Of a stretch of 64,000 bases of DNA, positions 8,601-21,420 are shown in pieces. The number at the start of each line of letters is the position of its first letter. Positions within the stretch are counted from its first letter, which is position 1. The translations under genes and the position numbers were made by a program. Below the pieces are notes generated by a model. The model saw nothing but the letters and a program-made list of their open reading frames with translations. It had not been told where the DNA came from and did no database searches. The DNA is from Panorpa germanica (lineage: Eukaryota; Arthropoda; Insecta; Mecoptera; Panorpidae): the NCBI GenBank assembly GCA_963678705.1, contig OY783203.1:6076001-6140000 (forward strand). Reading direction: 5' to 3'.

Positions 8601-10482
8601 ATTAAACTCTTTCATTGTACAAATTTCACATTTCTATCAGAAAGTGCAGTATTAACTTGCACTGCTTTTAGATAATATAGGGTTTTCAAATAAGGGCGGG
8701 TCGATTTAATATCATCTATCACAAAAGTACCAAATTAAAGAAATAGCTCTAAATAATTTCAGATAAATACTTTTTTGTACGAATATACCTGCATATGAGT
8801 ACTTAAAAGACTCCTATTACTTTAAACGTATGTGTTGCCTTTCATCTGGTCATTAATCACCCATTTGCTGCTAGATTTCCGCAATTACTTCCGCGTCACT
8901 CAGTTAATTTATAATATGCAGGTGGTACCGAGTCGTCGCCTATATTTTGAGTGGATTTTAACACACTTTGACTTTCCGTACTTTTTACCCCTTGATGTTT
9001 ATGTTATTCCCGGTTTGAGCACCCATTTGTGTGGCCCTATGTAGAACATGGCAGAACCAGTGGTGGGGTATGGACTTGATTCTTCGTGTCAAGTTAATGG
9101 TACGACTAATACCCACAAGCATGGCGTATGCATACCAGTAGATTGATACTCCACTCCATATACTCGTACCCATACGGATCACTCTTGTGTTCTCAAATAA
9201 TGCAAAAATAGATGTACCGCTCCTAGCCCCTGTTCCTCTCACCCGGTATTTCTAGTTGAGGGTTGGCTGATCTTCGTACAGCTTCCATTTGAACCCATCC
9301 ATCTTTTTTATTTTAAATAGGTTATGTTGAAAATACTTTAAATCAAAAAACGTTTAGAGAAAATCAAATATTCAATTTTGAACGTTAGAGCTTTCAATAA
9401 TCTATGACTGATTCAAGGGGCAAGAAAATAGGCAATTAATAATGGCCTCTATCAACAGGAGGGGGACTAAACTAATATTTAACAGTGTAACACTGGATAG
9501 AATGAAGCAGAAGCTATTAAAATGCTTCTGTAATGAATCATGTAAGCGGCCCACACTCCAATAAATATTGGTAAATTGGAAACGAATGTTACCTAATTCA
9601 TATTTGTTATTACAAGTAAATAATACATAAAATAACGGTAAAAAATCATATAAAGAAAATAAAATTTTGAAAAATTCGAAAAAAATATTTTGTTTTAATT
9701 TTATGTAGTGTAAATTTGTCTTATACTCAGTCGTCTATTGTCCGGGTCCATATTTATGTGAGTTCCGGGGAGTTTTACCGCCCCCTCCCCCCTCCCTCAC
9801 CTTTACACTCTCTTTATTTATGTAAGATTCTTGCGATGTTATATTTTATCAATTACAACTATATGCATAGCATCTTCGAGTTTGATTTCCGTTTTCTGGG
9901 TTTCGTTGCTATCGCTTTTAATTGATTGATTGATTCCCGTTAATTTTTAAACACGTATCTTAACAATTAAGAACCAATCTAAAATAATTGTTTCAAAGTT
10001 TTAGAAGCTGTGTGTAAATAAGAATAAAAAGAAAAAACGTAGGGCTGATGTGTATCTGAGCAGAATAGAATAAATATCAAATAAATATACTTCGGACCAT
10101 TTCATCTGTCCAAACTTTTACGCGGAAAGTATATGACCTTATCTATCTTTCTCTCCATTTCTGGCCAAGAGAGTTGAAAATGCAATACATCTAGAATCTA
10201 GATTGTAGATATTTTAACAAATACGATATTTTATTCATTGTTTAAGTTATATATATTTAGAGTATGGAAGAAATAAAACAGAGCAAATATGTCTTTATAA
10301 ATATCACGCTGTTAGATTTTATTTATTATGTAACAAATCCTTAAAGGTTACATTTGAATAAACTTAGTTTAATAGAGAAAACAAATAGACTAGGTCGCCC
10401 TTTGTATTTCTATATGTATATAGAAGACAACAAGACTCGTTAAAATTATTTAATGACGGCGCAGTTGATGCTAGCCGTGCAG
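8601..10482. other. No gene; GC-richer block at about 8985-9300
   Basis: Mostly AT-rich unique sequence. The part at 8985-9300 is clearly GC-richer and holds an 85-codon minus-strand frame (MRGTGARSGTSIFALFENTR onward) that resembles nothing I know. It could be an old transposon piece. A pyrimidine-rich patch lies at 9775-9810. Confidence 0.4.
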
Positions 10483-10545
10483 TTCCATATAAAGCTTAGA
10501 CACTATAAAAACTGCCAACAGTGATGTTAAGAGGAGAGATGCTAT
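10483..10545 (+). mobile_element. SINE fragment
   Basis: ACACTATAAAAACTGCCAAC is the family's central motif. Only about 60 bp remain. Confidence 0.6.
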
Positions 10546-10727
10546 CGAATCCGGAACAGAAATTCAAATTTCATTCTATCTAGTGTCAATATAACACAAA
10601 TTTTATTCTGTACGGGTCCGAATAATTTCATTCCTCACCCCTTTCCTCTCATAACAAAAATGTGAAAGAATTGCCTTTAATAGCTAATTTAAAATAATAA
10701 ACTTCAAGAAAAAATCCAGGTACAAAA

Positions 10728-10785
10728 TTGTCTTAGAGTGCAGTTTGACATTTGTTAGCTTATCATAAGCTAATTTTCAATTTAT
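10728..10785 (+). repeat. Stem-loop repeat, family E
   Basis: TTAGCTTATCATAAGCTAA forms a perfect 8-bp stem with a 3-base loop. It follows the family motif TTGTCTTAGAGTGCAGTTTG. Confidence 0.7.
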
Positions 10786-11780
10786 CATCCTGTATGTTTC
10801 CTAAACATTCTTAAACTTTTAATTTTATGTGAACCAAACTTTGCAAAGTGCAAAATTTCATAACCTTAAAACAAAGTGCGTATTCCTCGGCGATGTTTGC
10901 TTAGACTGTTCTTTATTTTTATCATAGCCCGACGTTATGTATTTGGTATGTCTGAATATATGTACAGTCTAAACAAATATCGACCTGAAACATAATACGT
11001 ATATCACAGTATAATACAAAACAAACCACTAACACTATGTACGAAAACTTATACTTCTCTGCACATAAATAAGCTTCTCTCAATATTTTAAATAATACTA
11101 TACTCAATCGAATTATAAAATACACTCCTAGTCAAGGTTTATCTTGTTTAAATATTATTGAAACATTTTCACAATAATAGTATAATAAAAATGACACGTA
11201 TTTCAACTCTACGGAAGGTTCATTATTATTTTAGTTAATAAAACATTCTCACTAATATTTCACCGTCGTTGAACAGAGACCAGTCGACTGGCTGACTGCT
11301 AGTAGTGAGTATCCTGCAATGAACGATAACATCGATATGAATATCGATGTCTGGCTAAACTTATGTATTTATTTGTAAGCAATGCTACGTAGTGTTGTAT
11401 AATGCTTCAGTGCGATATCCAAACTAAAGTAACTTAATACATCGGCATCATTTGCCGTTACTACATATTTATTCAACCAGTTTTGTATGTTATGAACAAA
11501 TATCTATCAATTCTATTACCGATGATGTTGACATTTGCTGATAGATATTTGTTGGATGAAGTTTAACAAATTCAAATATTTCTTTTTAATTTATTTTTTG
11601 ATAATCTACCCTGTCTGGCTGGCACTAATAAGGCCTGACTAGGGCTATATTGAATAAACCACAATGCATAACGAAAAAATTTCTACTTGATAAATATTAT
11701 TATTTTAATCAGAACATGAACTTGCTAAATTAAGATATTTATATATACAAATTACTATATGTAAGAATATTTTAATTCTT
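10786..11780. other. No gene seen
   Basis: AT-rich unique sequence. A small palindrome (ATCGATATGAATATCGAT) lies near 11331-11348. Confidence 0.5.
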
Positions 11781-11853
11781 ATGATGGGTCCTATCACCGC
11801 TGACCTCCTAATATGTTAGCATTTTTTATGATGTCGATGCCTAATATAAGTGT
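11781..11853 (-). mobile_element. SINE 3' fragment
   Basis: GGTCCTATCACCGCTGACCTC is the reverse complement of the GAGGTCAGTGATAGGAC tail motif of the SINE family (shown as two shorter matches, TCCTATCACCGCTGACC). The remaining 70 bp follow the family with changes. Confidence 0.7.
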
Positions 11854-12305
11854 AGTACATCACTAAGTCTCATAAGTATATGATGGAAATTCAAATAAAC
11901 TTGATAAGAACTGACCATAAGTAGTCTGACGTTTGCGTACAAAATACTTATTATAAATATTATTTTCTATTATTACTTTTCTATTTATCGCGGAGTAATG
12001 AATTTCACCAATATCATCGATAGTTTTTGAGCAGCTCTCGGTATCAGTGAGCACTGAATTCATCCAACCGTCAGCACAGCATTTTGTTTGTTTGCTTGTT
12101 ACCAATGTCAGCATACAAAATACATACATACATATACATACATATTTTAGCCTACTATTTCGCAGCTGTATATGTAAATACATAAATGTTTAATACACGA
12201 ACACAAAAATTCAATTTTATAAATTAATATTTTTTTTTTGTAGAATTTTTAACATTTAAAAAATGCAATTAACACTAAAAAAAATCGTTATTGCAATGAT
12301 GTTTT

Positions 12306-12450
12306 AGGGTCTTATTCTGTAAAGTATTTCCACCGGTGAAAAAATTTCATCGCTGTAAAATGACGTCACAAAAGCGATGATTTTTTATTTGGTATTCTGT
12401 AAGAAATTTCCATCGATTTTATTTTTGTCGCTGGAAAAAAATCGATTAAA
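12306..12450. repeat. MITE-like piece with duplicated TATTCTGTAA module
   Basis: TTATTCTGTAAAGTATTTCC (12314 on) recurs as GTATTCTGTAAGAAATTTCC (12390 on), each followed by a CCACCGGT or CCATCGAT end. The centre has the palindrome TGACGTCA. GGTATTCTGTAA ends are seen in insect MITEs. No TSD was found. Confidence 0.5.
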
Positions 12451-12529
12451 TTTTATTGTGTCGTATTTGTATGTATGTATGTATTTAAATACTTTTAAAT
12501 AGTATTTGTGCACATCTCTGCTTATGATG

Positions 12530-12960
12530 TCACCATGAAAAGCATGCCCTGCGACCGAGAAACACAGTCGCTCAAAACGTGTCCAAAACCAGTTTGAAAT
12601 CAGTAGTTTCGTTCGTGCCGTGTGTGTTCTCTCACTCGTATACACGTGCGTTCTCTCACTAACAACACAGTTCCATTCTCATTCTACCAGTCGATGATAT
12701 ATACTGAACAGCCAGACAGACCTAAAGATTCCCTACAATTCGAAAGAACCATTGATCAAATCTGTGATAAACTAGTTTCTTTACAGTACTGTACGGCACT
12801 CATATATTTATTGTTTATATTCTATTTCAAACTATACAATACAAAGAGCCGACGCTGAGCCGACGCCGACGTCGACATCGATGTCAACACTGCACACACA
12901 ATGTGGCGCGAACCGCGGTTTGAGTCAAAATGCATTAGGAGTCGAATTCACTGAATGCAT
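12530..12960. promoter_or_regulatory. GC/CpG-richer unique block, possible promoter or exon
   Basis: CpG-rich sequence in an AT-rich setting (CGACGCTGAGCCGACGCCG, then GCGCGAACCGCGG), with no repeat relatives in the window. An initiator-like ATCAGTAGTTTCG precedes a frame at 12622-12858 containing IYTEQPDRPKDSLQFERTID. Neither transcript nor product is recognised. It may be a host promoter or exon, or an old mobile element. Confidence 0.22.
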
Positions 12961-13246
12961 AAAAAGCACAATGGTTTGTAGTTGTATATACTGACTCGTA
13001 TGAGTATTATTATCATGCACTGGTGTATGTATTATACATAGCACTATACTATACCAAGCGTGGTAAACCTTTTTATTATGGAAAGCTAAATTTATTCTAC
13101 AATTTATTTTTACTTATTTTACACTTCATATTTACAATTAAAATTAATTGTTGGTTAAAAAATATATAATATTTGTTATTAAGAAGGATGACGCAGTGGG
13201 CGAAGCATCTTGTATACTTCTTGTGACCAATTAAGGAATAATTAGA

Positions 13247-14012
13247 CGTTTGAGGTCTTTAGCAAACTTTATCAATATACTAGTGTCAACCCCCGTCGCA
13301 AGCGGCGACAGTCTTTTGTGTGTGTATTAAATTTCATTTAAAATTTTCGTTCCATTTTTAAATTGAAATATTTCTCGTTCTATATTAATTTTACATATAA
13401 TAAAAAACAAATAATTTTTTATACAAATTGATTAAAAAAATATATTTTTTTTAACAAAATAAAAAATATTTTCAATTTTCAAAATTTGTTTTTTTTTTTC
13501 TATTTGTAAATTAGGTACTAAAGTTAGTCTGTATACAAAGTTTCAACTTTCTATCACAATTTTTACCCTCGGCAAAAACTTTTTTTTTAATATGATATTT
13601 AATTATTACACAATTCAAAATTTGAGCTTTCTCCAAAGTTGCCTACTGGGCCCCACAATTTTCTTGGCGCCCCTTTTATAAAATTTCGAATTTCTAAATT
13701 TTAAAATATGTTCGCATTCAATAGCGTAATACACATGCAAAATTTCACCTTTCAATCTTTTACGAATACAAAGTTATACAACAAAAAAGGGCTCACTTTT
13801 TTTTAATCCTTCCCTAGGTTTCTAGGAAATTCAGGGATAAATCCAGGGACGCCAAAAGTCTTAAAAAAAATTTCTCTACGAAATAGGAAATTTTCAAAAA
13901 CTTCCCTGGAAACGTTTTCCATCTACCATACAAAATTCGAACCAAACATATAAATATACATCTGGAATATTGTAATATAGGACAGTACAGCTTTATAGAA
14001 ATTAAGAAATTT
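13247..14012 (+). repeat. Family D repeat interrupted by family B
   Basis: The left part (GTTTGAGGTCTTTAGCAAAC, TTTATCAATATA) and right part (AGTACAGCTTTATAGAAATTA) match a continuous stretch of the family D copy at 56920-56975. The family B copy at 13280-13983 lies between them. This marks B as the later arrival here. Confidence 0.75.
13280..13983 (+). repeat. Dispersed repeat family B, copy 2 (long)
   Basis: It starts CTAGTGTCAACCCCCGTCGC with the same short hairpin head (GTCGC-AA-GCGGC). It keeps GTACTAAAGTTAGTC, TTACCCTCGGCAAAAAC and CTCTACGAAATAGGAAATTT, and ends GTAATATAGGAC. It is collinear with copy 1 over about 700 bp. Since both boundaries can be read against an empty family D site, this copy best defines the ends of family B. 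Confidence 0.87.
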
Positions 14013-15116
14013 TGACTAATTCCGGATATATAGGTTCCTAATCCCTGTACTACACTATCATAGTCTACTAGACCGAATCTCTAAAGCCCAAAAATTCTAG
14101 GATAGTGGGATAACAATGTAAGAATACAAAAATAGAATATGACATTTATTATTAAGATAGATAGATATGACTTTGTTGAATTCGCCTTTTAACATCTTTG
14201 ATATAATTCTTGTTTTTACACAATTGTTTTATTTTTTTTTTCTTATGTGAATTTATTTTTCTTATTATAATAAAATAAACTTAACATTTTGTTTTTTGTA
14301 GTTTTAACCATATCAATATCGGAGAGTTTTTGAAATGACTCGACATTTTAGTTACCTATGTATTCACATAGCCTAAACCTTTATTTTATAAATTTCTAAC
14401 AATGTAAGGGTTTTGCATCTTGGTAAAGCAGCCTATTTAAGTTCATCCAAAGCTATGACAGCTTAGGACAAGCTTGAGAAGCCTAATTTTTTCAAAAATT
14501 CATTTGAAAGACATCCAATTTCGTTAATAGTTAGAAAATAGGGACATAAGACCCCTATTTCGTAGTTCTTTAATTTAATAATCAATTAATCCTATACTTT
14601 CCTAAATATTGTAGGTCGAGTTAAGTTGCCTGTTTTGTTCAGAAATAGTTCTTGATAGAATCGTCGTTAATCACTAATGAGTGAGAGTTAAAACTAAATA
14701 AGCTAGTCTTTGGGAATATGGGGAATTGCTAACCCAATGCATCGATCTTTTTATTAACTTTTTCAGCTGATAAATTATTGTTATATTTACTATATAAATT
14801 TGTTTTTATTTGGGCTCTGTATTTGTTTTCAACTAGTTCCTGTTTTTCTAGATCTTTATCTAAATATCCCGGGACGGCCATTATGTCCCCTCCCGCCTGA
14901 TGCTTTCCAAACGTACATTCATCTTAGGCGATTGCTCATTTTTAATAATATTTATAAATTAGTAATAGTTGCTGAAATAAATTATTATCTGAAGTAGAAG
15001 ACACGTATGATACGCGAGCAATATCATTGTTATGGGAGTAACATTAATTAAACTATTAAAGATTACTGAAAATACTTAAATACAGACATTTTTTTTCGTC
15101 TTTTTCTTTTGGAGTT
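14013..15116. other. No gene seen
   Basis: AT-rich unique sequence with no repeat match and no exon-like segment. Confidence 0.5.
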
Positions 15117-15235
15117 CGAATTTCAAACTAGATGTGACGCTGCGAAGCTTATGGGGAAGTCGTTTGTCGTGTATTGGTAGAAAACCTCCTCAAACCCTTT
15201 GCGTGTGACTAAACCCCCCCCCCCCCTTCCATACC
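15117..15235 (+). repeat. Family F fragment with C13 run
   Basis: AGATGTGACGCTGCGAAG and CTTTGCGTGTGAC match the body and end of the family F MITE. A run of 13 C at 15214-15226 interrupts the end. Confidence 0.5.
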
Positions 15236-16361
15236 TATTCACTGTTTTTAGTTTTAATTTAAAGTTTTAACAATAAATGTAATTTTGAACGTAAAATTAT
15301 GCATCAGTAATATACATTATTTTATAATAATTACTATCGTTATTTAATATTAATTACTATATTTAATATAATTCTTTACATTTTCCAAGTTGAAACTTAT
15401 AGTACGATTAAAAACAAAAAATTAAAACTAAAACTTAGTAGGTTTGAATGGCCCTTTAGTGTGTGTGTTTTTAAATCTTATTAAAATCCTAACACATCTT
15501 CCGGTATTATAAGAAAAATTGCTATTAAGATATAAAAAATAAAACTAAAATAAAGCTCATAAAGTTTTAACGTTCATAATTCAACATAAAGAAACTTTTT
15601 GTTCATATAAGTTTATTTTTGATATATAAGACAAGTTAGACCACGCCCCTTCTTTGCTACATGTATTTCATAATATATCTTAAAAAGAAAATAGATCAAT
15701 ATATACGTCATCTCTTATAGAATTAAATAAAACATTTTTTATTATTATATATATGTGTATATTTATTATTATTAGAATAACTATAAATTAATGATAATTT
15801 ATATGAAGATATTGGCAAATAAGTACACCACAATTGTGTTAAATTTTATTAATATTATTGACAAAAGTAAAAATTAATAGCAATACATTTTTATTATTTA
15901 ATTATAAACAACAATGAGCAAATCAATATAGAAGTAAATATAGTTCAAAGTACGAAAGATCGACGGTGACGAAGAAATTATCATAATTGACTTATCTAGA
16001 TCTGCATTTGGTTTCTAATTGTTTTTTTTCGTGAAGTGACTAACTTTAATCGGTTTATCTGAAAGTGACTGCTTGCTCATTGTTTATTCTTTTATATTTA
16101 TAAAAGTTAACACAATTGAATAGTGTGTAACATTCAAAATTAATATTTCAAGAACTATCATCCCATTGCAGACGGCGAGAAGTCCTTCTATCAACACTTC
16201 AAGAAGTTCTTCGTTTGACCATCCATCACGCAACTAATTTTTATCATCATGTACAACAGTAGTGATTCCAGCTTTATACTCGTAAGATGTGAAAAGAAAC
16301 AAACTTAACCTCAAAATACGTAGTAAATTTGTTTGTTCCCAGTAATTTAATTAATATAATA
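15236..16361. other. Very AT-rich, no gene seen
   Basis: Low-complexity AT sequence with a few short TA tracts. No gene, RNA or repeat landmark. Confidence 0.5.
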
Positions 16362-16363
16362 TA

Positions 16364-16667
16364 TCACTCAATAAGTTCGTAGGATGACGTATATATACAG
16401 GCGCCACTATTGACTAATACATATCATTTTTAGATAGTACCAACCTGAAAAGCAATGCTTTGTCAACCCACGATTTAGATTTTCCAATTGTTTTGAAAAT
16501 TACAAAAGTAGCGTTACTAAAATGACTGTAATTCATAAACTAATGCTCGTAATGTCATGAAATTTTGATGCATATCGTTTGAAGGCTGATACTACATAAA
16601 GATCATATGGATTTGTCAGTAGTAGCGTTATCTACTTATCATTCTACGAACTTATTGAGGGATGTGA
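16364..16667 (-). mobile_element. Mariner-derived MITE
   Basis: The ends share CTCAATAAGTTCGTAG(G/A)ATGA in inverted orientation, and TA flanks each side (16362-16363, 16668-16669). The inverted similarity extends with gaps about 80 bp inward. Read on the minus strand, the right half matches the 5' end of the mariner at 44693 (AAACGATATG, AAATTTCATGA, AACGCTACT). It is thus an internally deleted mariner that kept both ends. The right end carries five extra bases near the tip. Confidence 0.88.
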
Positions 16668-16669
16668 TA

Positions 16670-18520
16670 GTATGTACGTACATTTGTATAGTTATATTCA
16701 TAAGCTTTTATTATATGAATAATTTATTGTTACATGTATAGTTTGTAAATATCATGTAAGTTAGAACTATTCTATAATTAGATCAACATTTATTAACAGC
16801 AAATGGGTTTATCCTTATTTGTTATTAAGATTCTTATTAAGTAATTCAATTCATAGTGCAACAAAGTTCGTGATCAAAGGGGCAAAGATTCATGATTCGT
16901 GTACATGAACACGAACGTTTTCTCTCTAGTAGCTGTAAATAAACAAATCAAAGCGTAGGAATGTGACAATCTACAAAGAGCACGAATAGGCGAATACGCA
17001 TATGCGAGCATAGCCTCAGAAAACAAATAAATGAAGTAAAGCCATCAATTTTCAGACAAAATCTTCTAGTCATTTTATATATTTATAACTACACTTCTAC
17101 TACAGTAATATATAGTTATAGAACTATCAGTTACATATTTTTTTAAGCATAAATAGTTCACATATTTAGTGTCAATTCTGGATTTAGAACCCAGTCAAGA
17201 TTGGATATCAAAACCTTAAATATATATAATTATTCTTATTTAATGCTCAGTATTATAGAAGTTATTAACTATTAAAATAGTCATTTTTGTCCCTTCAAAT
17301 TGTTAAACTGGTAAAAAATTAGTAGTTTACATCATTTCCTTCCTTACCTTCTTCCCCACTACCATTTACCTACCTTTGCTATCGCCTTTAAACAAGAGAA
17401 GTGTAAAAGAGATGCAGAATCAAACGTCACATTTACAGCTGTTGCGGAAACCTATAAAGTTTTCATATATTGCCGTGATACAACGAAATGTAAATAAGTT
17501 TACTTATTTTATTTCATAGAGTAGTTGAAGTCACAAATATTAGGCGGTAAAACGAAATGCTAACTTTAAATAGATATATCTCCGTTAATTGTTCGATATA
17601 AAATAAAATAAAAACGCAGAGAAACGCAAAGAATTAAAAAATCGATCCCTAAAAAATCAGTTCACAACGCAAATCACTATATCAGTTTGAAGATCATAAA
17701 GAAACAAATCTATTGATGGTACAGATAGATATTTATCTAAAACTAATAAATAGCATTTTATGTTGAGCAACTAAATAAAATATGTCTTCTTGAATTTTAC
17801 TTGAATTTCTAAAAATTTAATTGAATAAAATATTTGTAAGTAACTAATGAAATAAGTGATAAGACATACGTAATTAGAATTAAGAAATCTCTTCTAAATT
17901 ATTAATTAGAATTAATTGATATACGTAATTAGAATTTAAATGTTTCTCGTTAAAAATTAAGATATATTTTTAGATAATATTAAGTAACAAACCCATTGAA
18001 TATATAATATATATTGATACAATGTATACTTGTAGATTTAATTAAAAAACTTGCTAAAAAAAGATTTTAAAATCAAAGCATTTTTTTGTAACTATAAAAT
18101 AATTATTTATAATTAATGTAAGTATTGTATTATTAATCATATATTGAAATATTGTAAACTATTAATTGTATTATTGTAATTTATTTTAATAATAAAAATT
18201 TTATTCAAACTTCAGTAAATATTTTAATTAAATTTGATCTTATTTTTTATGTGATTTATAAAATTTTTGAAAGCAAGATAACTGCTTTTTTTTTAAAGAT
18301 TTTATAAACAAGAACTAGACCAGAAATAAATATTGGTACATTGAGTCATCATCATTGCTTTAGTTGTAATTTTTAGTATTTTTTTAATGTACTCCTTACG
18401 TTCTCCTTGTCACGTGTTTTCGCACATTGTTGTGACGTTATTCATTTGAAGAAATAATTTCTTTTTTTATTCGTAATTTCTTTTGGTTTTGTTTTTTATA
18501 TATTTTTTTTTTAAGTTAAA
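16670..18520. other. No gene seen
   Basis: AT-rich unique sequence, with no repeat shared with the rest of the window and no coding signal. Confidence 0.5.
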
Positions 18521-18612
18521 ATTTAGATTAGATGGAACCTCACGAGGCTTATGAGCCCTCTACTTGTCACGTCTTGTCCTCATGTATGTGGCACTCGAAC
18601 TCCAAAAGTTTG
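18521..18612 (+). repeat. Family F fragment
   Basis: TTTAGATTAGATGGAAC and CTACTTGTCACGTCTTGTC match the body of the family F MITE (read on its minus strand). Confidence 0.5.
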
Positions 18613-19636
18613 GCATACCACTGATGATAAATACCTAATGGTATAACTTCATTACTTTTGATGGAGGATGTATCTCTTTTTAATATGATGAGTTACGTTT
18701 GGAGGGTCGCGCGGTTCATAAATCTAGTATTGACAGCATCCCATTCATCCACCAGGATCAGTTTCCTCTCACTCCAATACGATTTATACTTTTATTGTTT
18801 GTATTTTTCTCTAAATCACTATGTACTCTTTCCATTCATCACCTTCAACAATAAATAACGTTTGTACAAAGTTGATGCTATTAAAATTAAATATTGACAT
18901 ACGAGAAACTTAATGGGACGTGATATAATGGTTGATAATTTTAATATATATAAAAAAAAAAATGTTATCTACATTTTTTAAATTGTAAATAGTACTTGGG
19001 TATGGGGAATACTTCTTTCGGTTGGAGGAGCAATGTATTTTAGAACCCTAAAGAGTGGTGGTTCTAGTATAACACGTCGGCCATGTATAAAAGATGGGGC
19101 ATAAGGTGACGGGGAAATATTTCACCACGTGACTTCGCATACCATTGGTTAAATTATCAAAGTGTTGCAGGCTGGTTGAAAATATTCTGTTTTCTACTTC
19201 ATACCAAATTATATGAAACTCGTAAGGTGTAAAGTAAAATAAGGTCTCACTGCTTTGATATATTGCAACATTAGTTGTTTTGTATAAATATTTCTAACGC
19301 AATCAAAATTGTCGCAGTATTCTTTATGGTGATGAATACTTTGTAATGGTGGTACTGGAAATGAGACTAAAATGATAAAATTATACTATACTACTATATA
19401 TGAACTACACATACGTCAAAGTCGTCGACCGACAGCTGTGTATCGTGAACTCTTTTGATTGCCAGCTCTCACGTGTATGAAAGACATGCTAATCTGACAG
19501 TATAAATCCAAACATGTTTCTTTCATGAATCGATGGTTACAGGTTAATATAAAAATTGTGAATCCAGTAATTTTCTTTTGTGGTAAACATATAAGAAATA
19601 CAAAAAAATTAAGCAAAATATAATAAACTATAAAAA
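18613..19636. other. No gene seen
   Basis: AT-rich unique sequence with no supported feature. Confidence 0.45.
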
Positions 19637-19656
19637 ATGCTACGTTGAAGGAAGAT

Positions 19657-19867
19657 GGAAAGAACGAGAAATAACGCCAGAAAAGAAGTGATTTTAATCT
19701 GAAGTGACAAAGATACAAAGAGACAAAGAAGTCAAGAGAAGAAGAAGCAGAAAAGTACTTTTGGAAATAGAAAGGTCTAGAATAGTTTAATTTCAAGTTG
19801 AAGTTCTATGAAATGTATTAAGAATGTTGATTGTAAAGCCGAAACGCACACAATAATAAATAATAAA
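19657..19867 (+). mobile_element. LINE 3' end, second copy of the 3527-4517 family
   Basis: GAAGAAGAAGCAGAAA, ACTTTTGGAA, GAAATGTATTA and GATTGTAAAGCCGAAA follow in the same order as in the 3' UTR of the LINE at 3527-4517. The 211-bp piece is flanked by the 20-bp direct repeat ATGCTACGTTGAAGGAAGAT at 19637-19656 and 19868-19887. It is therefore a separate, strongly 5'-truncated insertion. The tail is AATAATAAATAATAAA rather than pure A. It has no coding. Confidence 0.88.
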
Positions 19868-19887
19868 ATGCTACGTTGAAGGAAGAT

Positions 19888-20345
19888 ACCGCATTATCAT
19901 AGACAACACAATTAGAATATAAAAAGAGCAACTAGAATAGAATACTACGAAGTAGAGGAAAGGAAGGCATAAAATATATCTGTGAAGAAATCAGAAACAC
20001 TACAGTACTTAAGAAGTGAGTGTTTAAATAAATAAGAAAGTAAAGTGAATATAGAAATAATGTTAAAATGGACGAATGACGAATATAGCATAAGGAAACT
20101 GATAAGGAGGAAAAGAAACTAAAATGGGAGGGAGAAAAAATTAAAAAAAATACAAACTGACAAAGAATATAAGAGGATAAGAAAAGAGCCAGTGAAAGGA
20201 CCAATAAATATTGAAGCAGGAGAGTTAGACAAAAGTAAAGTTAACAGAAAAACAATATATACGAGTATATACATAATGAAGAAGCAAAAGTAAGCACTAA
20301 GATCAGAAGGATAATACAGAAAAGGAGCAGAAAACAAGCACTAAA
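19888..20345 (+). other. Purine-rich stretch, possibly old LINE sequence
   Basis: The plus strand is rich in A and G like the coding part of the nearby LINE family, and the minus strand gives only pyrimidine-rich shadow frames. I could not align it to the LINE ORF by eye, so this is a guess from composition. Confidence 0.25.
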
Positions 20346-21316
20346 TAAGCAGAACCGCACTAAATAGTTTTATTTAATGTTTCTTTCATTTTCTTTATCC
20401 TTTCTCAATTTTGATTAAGTTTATATTAGGACAGATTAGTGTTGGATGAAATATACATTAAATTTAATGCTGAATTGTACAAACAATTAAACAAAATAAA
20501 ATAAATTACATAGAATTGTGAATTAAACACTGAGCTCCCCCTAATTTATTTATGAGAATGAAGTAAAACCAAATCTTTACTTTTTTTTTTAATAATTAAT
20601 TTTAGTGCATCAATTATTGATAGTTATTATAATCTTTACTTTGTCCGATTTAATTTACGAGTCTATCTCCTTCTACTGTCAAAAACTTTATATCAGAAGA
20701 ACTTTCCACGTGGTATCCAATATTTTAACCTATCTCATGTGTTAAATACGTATTTACAGATAAATTTTCCATCAGTTCTTGTTGGCTTCTAGTCTCAGCT
20801 CGTAGCAGATAACAGTACGCCTCCTCGTAACTGTACCAGACTACCAGTGCTATCCTAAGCCCTTCAGCCACAGCTACAGTCGCAGCCTCACAGCTTGCAA
20901 GCTGGTAAACTGTATACTGTATACGCAAACCCTTCATATAAGAAATCCTTAAAGATTAAAGGGGTGAAAAATGTTTATGGCTTTTACACGGTGGAAAATA
21001 TTGAGACAAATTAACTACTAATTTATTAGATTAGATATAAATTTTACTGTTTTTAAAAAGGGGTAAAAAAAATTATATTAAAATAAAGGAGGTTGTAAAA
21101 CGATTTTGTAATAAAATAATACAATTATAAAACATTACTGAAAATGTGTTTTATATTATTTAACATCTAGCTTTTTTATATTTATCTTATTTTAGAAGCG
21201 CTTCTTTCTAATAATACTAATTCCTTCATCGACTTTCTTCTATAATTATATTCTCATTTATTACAAATATAATTCTGTAACATTGGAGGTATAAAGGACA
21301 CTATGTCACTTTATAG
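20346..21316. other. No gene seen
   Basis: AT-rich. A GC-richer 200 bp at about 20725-20935 has a minus-strand frame (MKGLRIQYTVYQLASCEAA onward) without recognised relatives. Confidence 0.4.
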
Positions 21317-21420
21317 GAGATAGCACAGTAGTCGAGAGCATTTATGCTTGAAGGCAGACTGCTATGTCTTCAAGTTCGATCCCCGACCTAGACTGACTCA
21401 ATAAACCATTTTACGAGTGG
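21317..21420 (+). mobile_element. SINE head
   Basis: GATAGCACAGTAGTCGAGAGC, seen as CACAGTAGTCGAGAGC, is the A-box end and AAGTTCGATCCCCGACC the B-box part. The rest of the element is lost. Confidence 0.85.

Noticed and set aside
8985-9242. 85-codon minus-strand frame in a GC-richer block
   Set aside because: No motif, no splice support and no recognised relative; kept only as a note on the stretch.
19416-20337. Phe/Leu/Ser-rich minus-strand frames
   Set aside because: They are complements of purine-rich LINE-derived sequence.
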